NCBI RefSeq assembly: GCF_900113765.1
Contig: NZ_FOQO01000003.1
Span: forward strand, 434,001-498,000
Direction of reading: 5' to 3'
From: Parapedobacter indicus
GTDB lineage: Bacteria; Bacteroidota; Bacteroidia; Sphingobacteriales; Sphingobacteriaceae
DNA length: 64,000 nt
Below are positions 1 through 8,419 of this stretch, in pieces. The notes beneath the pieces were generated by a model. That model was given only the letters and a program-made list of their open reading frames with translations. It was not told the origin of the DNA and did no database searches. The position numbers and the translations under genes are program-made. The first letter of the stretch is position 1; the number at the start of each line of letters is the position of its first letter.

Positions 1-861
1 AGCAGTGGTTTCGAGTGGCAAGGTAAGGACCCTAACCTGACGACCGACTTTGGTGTTGTCAAGGTAACACATGACTACGGCAAAACCATCTCGTGGCAAT
101 TGGAAAGCGGGCGGGACTTTTCCCGGGACCATTCAACCGATTCTGCCGGGTTTATTCTCAATCAGGCGGCTGTTCAGTTTATGGGGATCGATGAGCCTGT
201 CGGAAAAACGGTACGATGGGGCAATCGGGATTACCGCATCATCGGCACCGTCCAGGATGTAGTCATGAGTTCACCCTTCCAACCTGTTAAACCCACGGTT
301 TACTTGTTGGATTATGAAAATGTCAACTGGATGATCTTCCAACTGAACCCCGGATTAGCCACCACAACTACGTTGGCTGGCATGGAGGAAGTATTTCGGA
401 AAATTATTCCCAACGCACCATTTGCCTATCAGTTCGCTGACGCAGAATATGCATCTAAGTTTGCTATTGAGGAACGTATTGGCAAGGCAGCAACGCTATT
501 TGCCATTTTTGCTATTGTAATAAGTTGCCTCGGTGTATTTGGCTTGGCGTCTTTCGTGGCTGAACAGCGAACTAAGGAGATTGGCATTCGGAAAGTAGTT
601 GGCGCATCCGTCTTCCAGTTGTGGAGACTATTGTCTACTGATTTTCTGATACTGGTGTTGATTGCCTGCTTTGTAGCCAGTCCGGTTGCATATTATGCGC
701 TTGACAACTGGTTACAACAATACGCTTACCGGACAAGTATCCCTTGGTGGATTTTTGGCTTCGCAATCGCAGGGGCGCTGGTACTGACCCTGTTGGTTGT
801 CAGCTTTCAAACGTTCAAAGCCGCCCGATTGAATCCGGTGGATAGTTTACGAGATGAATGA
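1..861 (+). CDS. ABC transporter permease, FtsX/MacB type (5' end outside window)
   Basis: The frame is open from the first base, so the gene is cut by the window edge and only about 286 C-terminal codons are present. What remains is the end of a second MacB-like periplasmic domain followed by an FtsX domain: a membrane segment around residues 163-183, then the coupling motif TKEIGIRKVVGAS, two further membrane segments, and the C-terminus NPVDSLRDE. Family knowledge: these permeases sit in the inner membrane and work with a MacB/LolD-type ATPase in export, lipoprotein release or cell-wall signalling; they move substrates mechanically rather than through a channel. It is the first of five tandem paralogues and ends 12 bp before the next one. 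No ATPase is visible in the window. An internal TTG at 100 is not the true start. Confidence 0.9.
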   Translation, partial: SSGFEWQGKDPNLTTDFGVVKVTHDYGKTISWQLESGRDFSRDHSTDSAGFILNQAAVQFMGIDEPVGKTVRWGNRDYRIIGTVQDVVMSSPFQPVKPTVYLLDYENVNWMIFQLNPGLATTTTLAGMEEVFRKIIPNAPFAYQFADAEYASKFAIEERIGKAATLFAIFAIVISCLGVFGLASFVAEQRTKEIGIRKVVGASVFQLWRLLSTDFLILVLIACFVASPVAYYALDNWLQQYAYRTSIPWWIFGFAIAGALVLTLLVVSFQTFKAARLNPVDSLRDE

Positions 862-873
862 ACTGAAAACAAC

Positions 874-3255
874 ATGATAACGAACTACTTCAAAACCACC
901 TGGCGCAACCTGATGAAGAAAAAGGCCTTTTCTTTCATCAACATCCTTGGCCTGACCATCGGCATTACCGTGTGCCTGATGATTTTTGTTTACATCGTAA
1001 ACGAGTTCAGCGTAGACCGTTTCCATGTTAACAACGATCGGATTTACCGTGTAATGCGTGGAGTAGGAATCGAAGGAGGCCAACAGAGCATCGTGGCTTA
1101 TCTTTCGGGGCCTTATGCACCCGCCTTATCAAACGACTTCAGCGAGGAAATCGAAGAAATCGTCCGTGTAAACCCCACCGAAGGTTTGGTCACCATTGGC
1201 GATCGTTCTTTCCGGGAAAAACGGATATACGATGTGGACTCCAATTTTTTCAACCTGTTTTCTTTTTCGCTGGTACAGGGCGATGCCACCACGGCATTGA
1301 GTGATCCTACCAGCGTGGTCCTTACGGAAAGTACGGCGAAGAAGTATTTCGGGAGCGCTGATAAGGCAATGAACCAACTGATCGAGCTCGACAAAACGTT
1401 GCAGCTCAGAGTCACCGCTATTGCCAAAGATGTACCTTCCAATTCACACCTCGAATTTGACCTGCTTGTTCCCCTGGCGAACTACCAGGCTTCAAACCTG
1501 ATGAATGTATGGATTAACAACGGACTCTACACCTACGTACGACTTGCACCCAACGTTACGGAAGGTCAGCTTGAAAACCGCTTTCCCGAGTTTATGGAAA
1601 AATACATGGGGCACGATATGAAAGAATACGGATACCGGTTTTCGCTTTCGCTGACACCGTTGAAAGATGTTTACTTTGAGCGCTTCTCTTTTGATCAGGC
1701 TAAACATGGCGACAAACAGGTGGTTTATATCTTCATCTCGGTCGCCCTGTTGATCTTACTCATTGGCTGTATCAATTATGTAAACCTCTCCGTGGTCCAG
1801 TCAGTCGACCGATCCAAGGAAGTAGGACTACGAAAGGTACTTGGTGCACAGCGAAAAGGATTGGCTTGGCAATTTATTGGTGAATCGGTGTTGTTGACAT
1901 TTATGTCGTGCATCCTATCCATTGGCCTGTTGACGATGCTATTACCGGGCTATAATCTGTTATTGGGTTATCCCTTGACTGTTAACTGGGGTACTTGGCC
2001 CATTTGGACGTTCCTCGCCGGTGTAGTCGTCGTTGTCGGCTTTCTCGCTGGTAGCTATCCCGCTCTTTTCCTCTCCTCCTTTTCGCCGGTACAAGCGCTA
2101 AAGGGTAAACTGCGCGTCGGCAAAGGAGGTACCGTGTTCAGGGAGGGATTGGTTATTTTCCAGTTCTGCATCTCGATTTTCCTTATCATCGGTACCATCG
2201 TCATCGCTAAGCAGCTGTACTATGTCAAAAACAAGCAACTCGGCTATCATGCCGAACAAGTCGTTATCGTCCGTATTGATAACGACGATTTTTATGTAAA
2301 CCGAAATCGGTTTAAAAATGCGCTTCAAGGAGAGCCCTCGGTGGTTTCTGTTTCCCTGATGTCCGGAGAGCCCGGCGGCTTTTTCGACGGACAGATGTTC
2401 GAAGTGGAGGAACATACCGAGAAACGGCGAAGCCGATCCGAGTTTGCCGATTTCGAATTTGTCGAAACGATGGGGTTGACCCTCATCGCCGGCAGAGACC
2501 TTTCGCCCGAATACCCCACCGACAGTACGGCTGCTGCATTGATTAACCGGACTGCTGCCGCCAGTTTCGGCTGGACCCCCGAGCAGGCCATTGGCAAATG
2601 GATCAGAAATACGATCCGTGATAGCGAACGAAGACACATCGTTGGGGTAGTAGAAGACTTCAACTTTTTGTCGCTCAAGGAAAATATTGAACCGCTTATC
2701 ATTGCGCCGTATCCCGATCATCGCGTAGCATTGGTCAAAACCATCGGTGGAAACATTAAGCAAAGCCTCGCCGCCATCAAACAGGCTTACGAGCAGGCCG
2801 TACCCGGATATCCGTTTGCATACGAATTCCTCGACCAACAGTTTGATGAACTGTACCGGACCGACCTCAGGCAGCAGCGGCTATTGACCATTTTCGCCGG
2901 TTTGGCTATTTTTATTGCCTGCCTAGGTTTGTTCGGCCTTGCCTCCTTCACCACTGTGAAACGCTTCAAGGAAATCGGGGTACGCAAAGTGTTGGGTTCG
3001 TCGGTTACGGGTATTATCGTACTGCTTACCCGCGGACTCCTGCGGCCGGTACTTGTCGCCACGTGTATCGTTATTCCCGCCAGCTATCTCGCCATGAACC
3101 ATTGGCTGCGCGACTTTGCATACCGTACGACGCTGGATTGGTGGGTTTTTGCCCTGGCGGCAGTTGTGACGTTTGTCATTGCACTGCTGACCGTGGGAAT
3201 GCAAGCGCTAAAAGCCGCAATAGCCAATCCCATTGATAGTTTAAGGGATGAATAG
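874..3255 (+). CDS. ABC transporter permease, FtsX/MacB type (copy 2)
   Basis: 793 residues. The N-terminus (TWRNLMKKKAFSFINILGL) is the standard start of this Bacteroidetes family. Eight membrane segments are visible: TM1 about 18-42; three in the first FtsX block (about 283-305, 340-360, 375-397); TM5 about 425-446; and three in the second FtsX block (about 670-692, 723-742, 757-778). Two periplasmic MacB-like domains fill 45-280 and 450-665. Each FtsX block carries the cytoplasmic coupling motif (KEVGLRKVLGA and KEIGVRKVLGS). The protein is therefore a fused double permease of about twice the single-FtsX length. The C-terminus NPIDSLRDE is shared with its neighbours. Only 12 bp separate it from copy 1, so cotranscription is likely. 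The substrate is not predictable. Confidence 0.92.
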   Translation: MITNYFKTTWRNLMKKKAFSFINILGLTIGITVCLMIFVYIVNEFSVDRFHVNNDRIYRVMRGVGIEGGQQSIVAYLSGPYAPALSNDFSEEIEEIVRVNPTEGLVTIGDRSFREKRIYDVDSNFFNLFSFSLVQGDATTALSDPTSVVLTESTAKKYFGSADKAMNQLIELDKTLQLRVTAIAKDVPSNSHLEFDLLVPLANYQASNLMNVWINNGLYTYVRLAPNVTEGQLENRFPEFMEKYMGHDMKEYGYRFSLSLTPLKDVYFERFSFDQAKHGDKQVVYIFISVALLILLIGCINYVNLSVVQSVDRSKEVGLRKVLGAQRKGLAWQFIGESVLLTFMSCILSIGLLTMLLPGYNLLLGYPLTVNWGTWPIWTFLAGVVVVVGFLAGSYPALFLSSFSPVQALKGKLRVGKGGTVFREGLVIFQFCISIFLIIGTIVIAKQLYYVKNKQLGYHAEQVVIVRIDNDDFYVNRNRFKNALQGEPSVVSVSLMSGEPGGFFDGQMFEVEEHTEKRRSRSEFADFEFVETMGLTLIAGRDLSPEYPTDSTAAALINRTAAASFGWTPEQAIGKWIRNTIRDSERRHIVGVVEDFNFLSLKENIEPLIIAPYPDHRVALVKTIGGNIKQSLAAIKQAYEQAVPGYPFAYEFLDQQFDELYRTDLRQQRLLTIFAGLAIFIACLGLFGLASFTTVKRFKEIGVRKVLGSSVTGIIVLLTRGLLRPVLVATCIVIPASYLAMNHWLRDFAYRTTLDWWVFALAAVVTFVIALLTVGMQALKAAIANPIDSLRDE

Positions 3256-3293
3256 GACCTAAAAACAGATGACATCGATAAGACGAACCTACT

Positions 3294-5762
3294 ATGTTAA
3301 AAAATCACATTAAAAATGCTTTTCGGCACCTGTGGCGAAACAAACTGTTCACCGCATTGAATATTCTCGGTTTGGCCATCGGCATCAGTGCCTGTTGGGT
3401 AATCTACCGCATCATTGATTACGAATTTAGCTACGATGTGCAATTGACCAAGAGCCAACGTATCTATAAAGTCATCAGCGCATTCAGCCGGGAAGGCAAG
3501 GAATCCCGCATGGGAGGTGTATCCGCGCCGCTGCATCAGGGTATCGCGGAAGAAATTACCGGAATGGAACATGTGGTTCCGGTGTTTGGCCAATGGGTAA
3601 ACAGCGTGGAAATCGAACGGAAAAACCAGGAAGTCTTCATCAAGGAAGATCCCGACCAAATCGCTGCGACCACCCCATCTTATTTCGCTATGTTACCCTA
3701 CAGATGGATTGCGGGTGATAAGCGTACGGCATTAGATGCCCCTGAAAGCGTTGTCCTTACCCAGAGCCGGGCCAGCCTATATTTTCCCAACATCCATCCG
3801 GAGGACATTCTCCGTCAAACGATTACGTACTATGGACGCGATACGGTCACACGGACGGTCACGGGGATCGTAGCCGACTATTATACCCCGTCCGAATTTA
3901 CCACCCAGGAGTTTTTCGCATTGCCTAAAACAGCTTACGAAAGCTACATGTGGACCAATACCAACGGCAGCGACAGGCTCTATCTGCAGTTGGCCGATGG
4001 CGTAAATGCCCGTGCGAAACTACGCGAAATCAATGAACTCGATGCCCGCCATTGGAGTGCCTTTGAAGAAGAGCGCAAGAGCCAAGGAAATACGAACGTG
4101 CCCAAACGAGGGCGGTCATACGAATTGTTGCCTATAAGAGATGCCCATTTCGCCACGCATGTTGCTGATTACGGTGTGAGCAAAACCAGTAAGCCCGTTC
4201 TATACGGACTGATCGGCATCGGCGTCTTCTTGCTCGTCCTTGCTTGTATCAATTATGTCAACATGAGCGTGGCGCAGATCCCACAACGGGGCAAGGAAAT
4301 TGGTGTACGGAAGACCCTTGGAGGAGGTGTCTGGCAATTGATTGGCTTGTTTTTAAGCGAAACCTTGATCACTGCCGTTGTTGCCTCAATCTTCGCGTTT
4401 GCATTTGGTAGGCTGGCGTTCTGGGGGCTGGCCGATATTATTCCCGTGGGTGTAACGCCAACGGATGGTATCGGATTACTGATCGGTTTCATGCTTGGCC
4501 TTGTCGTACTCATTACGTTATTCGCGGGACTATACCCCAGCTGGCTAATCACCCGGGTGAAAACGGTAGATGTATTCAAAAATTTCTTTTCGACGGCTAC
4601 GCCCGCACGTCGTTTTTCACTCCAACAGGTATTGATTGTATTCCAATTTACCATCGCGTTGGTATTTATCATCAGTGCAATTATTGTCGGCACACAATTG
4701 CGTCATACCCTGAGGGCCGACATGGGCTTCAACAAGGATGCCGTTGTATTGGTTAATGTACCTTGGAAATATCTATCAGACCCTCGCTACCAAGACAAAC
4801 AGTTCACGCTGCTCAATGAACTTAGGCAGCTGCCGGGTATCGAAAAGGTTGCTTTGGGAAGTGCTCCCTTGTCATCCGGTTATTCGTCGAGCCCCTTTGG
4901 GTATGCGCCGGACGGAAAGAATCCGGTTGAGATCACCGGATACAAAAAGTTCATCGACACGGCCTTTTTGGATCTTTACCAAATGGATCTGCTGGCTGGC
5001 AGAAACATACGGGCATCGGATACGATCGCTGAATTCATCATCAATGAAACGGCGGCCAGCGCATTTGGATTCAAGACACCCGATGAAGCGATTGGCAAAT
5101 TCATCGGCCAGCGGGGGAATGCCAAACAAGCAATCGCCGGGGTGGTAAAGGATTTCCATACACAGGATTTCTATACACCGATCACACCGGTGATCCTCGC
5201 AACAGAAAAGCCGAGTCTCACCACATTTAATATCAAAATGGACAGCTACGATCCTGCCCGCTGGCAAGCGACGCTGAAGGCTATCGGTGAGGAATGGGCC
5301 GCTTTCTATCCTGCTGAAACTTTCCAATATCGGTTTTACGATGAAACGTTGGAGGCGATGTATAAACAGGAACGACAGATCGGTAGGCTCATTAATTTGG
5401 CAACCATCATCACGATCCTCATCAGTTGCCTCGGCCTGTTTGGCCTGGCTACGCTTACGGCTTTCCAGCGTACCAAGGAAATCGGCATCCGAAAGGTGCT
5501 TGGTGCAACGGTAACAAGCGTCTTGGGCTTACTGTCAAAAGATTTCGTGAAGCTGGTATTGATCGCCATTGTCATCGCTTCGCCCATTGCCTGGTGGGCC
5601 ATGAACAAGTGGCTGGCTGACTTTGCCTATCGTATCGATATTCAATGGTGGATGTTTGCATTGGCTGGATCGGTAGCTGTAGTGATCGCGATGCTTACCG
5701 TGGGTTGGCAAGCAATCCGTGCGGCGGTGGCCAATCCGGTCGAGTCGTTGCGGGATGAGTGA
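3294..5762 (+). CDS. ABC transporter permease, FtsX/MacB type (copy 3)
   Basis: 822 residues, the longest of the array. It has the same architecture as copy 2: TM1 about 18-42, a periplasmic domain, a first FtsX block from about 302 with GKEIGVRKTLGGG, a second TM/periplasmic unit from about 441, and a second FtsX block from about 700 with TKEIGIRKVLGAT. It ends in NPVESLRDE. The first periplasmic domain is the most divergent of the series, which suggests a different partner or substrate. The start is 38 bp downstream of copy 2. A 79-bp palindromic element begins one base after its stop codon and may mark a break in the operon. Confidence 0.92.
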   Translation: MLKNHIKNAFRHLWRNKLFTALNILGLAIGISACWVIYRIIDYEFSYDVQLTKSQRIYKVISAFSREGKESRMGGVSAPLHQGIAEEITGMEHVVPVFGQWVNSVEIERKNQEVFIKEDPDQIAATTPSYFAMLPYRWIAGDKRTALDAPESVVLTQSRASLYFPNIHPEDILRQTITYYGRDTVTRTVTGIVADYYTPSEFTTQEFFALPKTAYESYMWTNTNGSDRLYLQLADGVNARAKLREINELDARHWSAFEEERKSQGNTNVPKRGRSYELLPIRDAHFATHVADYGVSKTSKPVLYGLIGIGVFLLVLACINYVNMSVAQIPQRGKEIGVRKTLGGGVWQLIGLFLSETLITAVVASIFAFAFGRLAFWGLADIIPVGVTPTDGIGLLIGFMLGLVVLITLFAGLYPSWLITRVKTVDVFKNFFSTATPARRFSLQQVLIVFQFTIALVFIISAIIVGTQLRHTLRADMGFNKDAVVLVNVPWKYLSDPRYQDKQFTLLNELRQLPGIEKVALGSAPLSSGYSSSPFGYAPDGKNPVEITGYKKFIDTAFLDLYQMDLLAGRNIRASDTIAEFIINETAASAFGFKTPDEAIGKFIGQRGNAKQAIAGVVKDFHTQDFYTPITPVILATEKPSLTTFNIKMDSYDPARWQATLKAIGEEWAAFYPAETFQYRFYDETLEAMYKQERQIGRLINLATIITILISCLGLFGLATLTAFQRTKEIGIRKVLGATVTSVLGLLSKDFVKLVLIAIVIASPIAWWAMNKWLADFAYRIDIQWWMFALAGSVAVVIAMLTVGWQAIRAAVANPVESLRDE

Positions 5763-5763
5763 C

Positions 5764-5842
5764 GTTTTAGCCTGTTGCGCGACCTCTGGATTCAGGGCGC
5801 TACGCTACCGTATCCTAGGCCGTCTTCGCAACAGGCTAAAAC
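5764..5842. repeat. 79-bp palindromic element with perfect 16-bp arms
   Basis: The left arm GTTTTAGCCTGTTGCG (5764-5779) is the exact reverse complement of the right arm at 5827-5842, with a 47-bp centre. It lies directly behind the stop codon of permease copy 3. There is no T-run on either side, so it is not a standard intrinsic terminator. Size and form fit a REP-like or miniature palindromic element, or a long RNA hairpin in the permease transcript. I found no second copy in the window. Confidence 0.75.
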
Positions 5843-5943
5843 AGGAAGTGATGGAAGGAGATAGCGGGTGAAAGATTTTATAGAACACGAATGAAAGTGA
5901 CAAAGAACAATGACCGTCCTTTCTAAGTACTAACTACTAAAAA

Positions 5944-8304
5944 ATGCTGAAGAACTATTTCAAAACGGCTTGGCGAAATTTGATCCGAAACAAGGGTTTC
6001 GCAGCGATCAACTTGTTGGGGATGACCATTGGAATGACCTGCACCATACTCATTTTGCTTTGGGTGCGAAGCGAGGTTAGCTATGACAAATTCCACGAAA
6101 ATTATGATGATATTTATACGGTCATTGCCAACCGGGATTTCAACAACCGCGTATTTACCGACTACAACATGGTATTGCCACTTGCCAGCGCACTGGAAAA
6201 TGCCAGCCCCCAAATCAAACACGCGGTGGTAACGACACAGGGATACGATATCACACTCCGCTACAACGATGTGCTGCTTCAACAAGGCAGCTATACCGTA
6301 AGCGAGCATTTCTTTGACCTATTTTCCTGGAATTTCCTAAAAGGAAATCCGGCAACTGCCATCAAGGATCCCTCTTCCGTGGTGCTCACGCAGTCCGCGG
6401 CGAAAGCCATATTTGGTAACGCAGATCCGATTGGTAAAACCATTACAGTTGTAGAGGAAAGCAGGGAACTAACAATAACCGCAGTGGTGGCCGATCCGCC
6501 AAATAACTCCAGTTTCCAATTCGACCTTATCCGCCCTTTCAATTATTCCGATGCCGATGTCCGGCGGATGATGAACAACTGGAACGGTTCAAGTTGGCGG
6601 GTGTATGTGCAGGCGGTACCGGGCGCGGATATGCAGCAAATTGACCATGCCATCAATACCATAAAAAAACAACACGACCCGTACGACAAGGGCAGTACAT
6701 ATTTTACGTTCCCAATGCGTAAATGGCGACTTTACAGCGAATTCAGGGATGGAATAAATGTCGGTGGCATGATTGAATATGTTCGGTTATTTACGATTAT
6801 TGCCGCCATCATTTTGATGATCGCCTGCGTAAATTTCATGAACCTTTCTACGGCGAGGTCAGAAAAAAGGGCTAGGGAAGTGGGTGTACGAAAAACCATG
6901 GGCAGCGGGAAAACACCATTGATTCTACAGTTCTTTTGTGAATCGACGATCCTGGTACTGATCGCTTTCTTCCTTTCCATCTTCATGGTATATGCATTGT
7001 TGCCAGCATTCAATACACTGGTAGCTAAAGACCTTTCATTGGACATCAGCCAGCCTTATTTTTGGTTGGGTGCGTTGGCAATCGTCCTCCTTACGGGAAT
7101 CATTGCTGGCAGCTATCCGGCACTGTACCTCTCTTCCTTTAATCCGGTTAAGGTATTGAAGGGCACATTTCTTACAGGTAGCAATGCGGTGTTGCCAAGA
7201 CATTTGCTGGTGGTGGGCCAATTTGTAATTTCGTTCCTATTAATCTCTGCGACGATTATTGTGTATCAACAATTACAATATGTTAAAGACCGGGATATGG
7301 GCTATAATCCGGATAACCTCGTTATGATTACATCAACGGATGATACAGAGAAAAACTTCGCTGTGATCAAACAGGAACTAATAGCAAGCCAATTGGTGCA
7401 GGCTGTCACACGTTCGAGCTCGCCCATTACGCAGGTATGGTGGAAATCAGGTGCACCGGACTGGAACGGGAAGCCGGCCGATTTCAATTTGATCGTGTCG
7501 GGAATCCGAACAGATGTGGATTTCACTAAAACCATGGGGATCAACATGCTACAAGGTCAGGACTTCAGTGGAATGCCCTCCGATTCGAGTGCTATCTTGC
7601 TCAATCGGTCTGCTGTGGAAGCGATGGGGCTGAAAGACCCGATTGGCATGGAAATGCGTTTCGGCGACGAAAAATATCATGTCATCGGTGTTACCGAAGA
7701 CATCATCATGGAATCTCCGTATCAACCGGTAGATCCGATGTTAACCTTTTATAATCCAAACGCTACGGGGGTAATATCCCTACGTTTGGCCGACGGGGTG
7801 CAGCCGCAGCAGGCTTTACCCCTCATCGAATCCGTATTCAAAAAATACAATCCGGCCTATCCGTTCAACTATCAATTTGCCGATGAAGAGTTCGGGAATA
7901 AGTTCCTGACAGAAGAGCTAATCAGCAAGATTACGAACCTATTTGCCAGCTTAGCGATCTTTATCTGCTGCATCGGTCTGGCCGGTTTGGCCTCCTTTAT
8001 GGTTGAAAAACGTTTCAAGGAAATCGGTATTCGAAAAGTCTTGGGCGCCTCCGTACAGCAGGTTATACTGCTGATATCGAGCCAATTTATGAAACTGGTA
8101 CTTATAGCTTTCGCTATCGCAGCTCCCCTCACTTGGTGGCTCATGCACAACTGGCTAGAAAATTATACGTTCCACATCGAAATATCGGTTTGGGTGTTCG
8201 TTATCGTGGGTTTGGTTATCCTTTGCATTGCATTGACTGTGGTGAGTCTGAATGCTGTTCGTGCGGCTACGACCAATCCGGTGGAGAGTTTGAGAGACGA
8301 GTAA
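5944..8304 (+). CDS. ABC transporter permease, FtsX/MacB type (copy 4)
   Basis: 786 residues. It starts with the family motif TAWRNLIRNKGFAAINLLG. Two TM-periplasmic-FtsX units are visible: TM1 about 18-40, first FtsX block from about 279 (REVGVRKTMGSG), TM5 about 419-440, second FtsX block from about 663 (KEIGIRKVLGAS). It ends in NPVESLRDE. The 181-bp gap from copy 3 holds the palindromic element, so this copy may have its own promoter, although I see no clear TAnnTTTG box. Inner-membrane location and export-type or mechanotransmission function follow from the family, not from a direct signal here. Confidence 0.92.
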   Translation: MLKNYFKTAWRNLIRNKGFAAINLLGMTIGMTCTILILLWVRSEVSYDKFHENYDDIYTVIANRDFNNRVFTDYNMVLPLASALENASPQIKHAVVTTQGYDITLRYNDVLLQQGSYTVSEHFFDLFSWNFLKGNPATAIKDPSSVVLTQSAAKAIFGNADPIGKTITVVEESRELTITAVVADPPNNSSFQFDLIRPFNYSDADVRRMMNNWNGSSWRVYVQAVPGADMQQIDHAINTIKKQHDPYDKGSTYFTFPMRKWRLYSEFRDGINVGGMIEYVRLFTIIAAIILMIACVNFMNLSTARSEKRAREVGVRKTMGSGKTPLILQFFCESTILVLIAFFLSIFMVYALLPAFNTLVAKDLSLDISQPYFWLGALAIVLLTGIIAGSYPALYLSSFNPVKVLKGTFLTGSNAVLPRHLLVVGQFVISFLLISATIIVYQQLQYVKDRDMGYNPDNLVMITSTDDTEKNFAVIKQELIASQLVQAVTRSSSPITQVWWKSGAPDWNGKPADFNLIVSGIRTDVDFTKTMGINMLQGQDFSGMPSDSSAILLNRSAVEAMGLKDPIGMEMRFGDEKYHVIGVTEDIIMESPYQPVDPMLTFYNPNATGVISLRLADGVQPQQALPLIESVFKKYNPAYPFNYQFADEEFGNKFLTEELISKITNLFASLAIFICCIGLAGLASFMVEKRFKEIGIRKVLGASVQQVILLISSQFMKLVLIAFAIAAPLTWWLMHNWLENYTFHIEISVWVFVIVGLVILCIALTVVSLNAVRAATTNPVESLRDE

Positions 8305-8419
8305 TTGTCGGCTAGTTTCCGATGGAACTGCCGGAAGATATACATGAAAACGGAAGAAGCAAAAAGGAAAAATTAAAAAAAGGCTGCAAGCGGATTGCTG
8401 AGGCTGAGCACTAAAAAAA

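Noticed and set aside
2098..2838. 246-residue minus-strand frame
   Set aside because: Antisense to permease copy 2, which has all family motifs; no motif on the minus strand.
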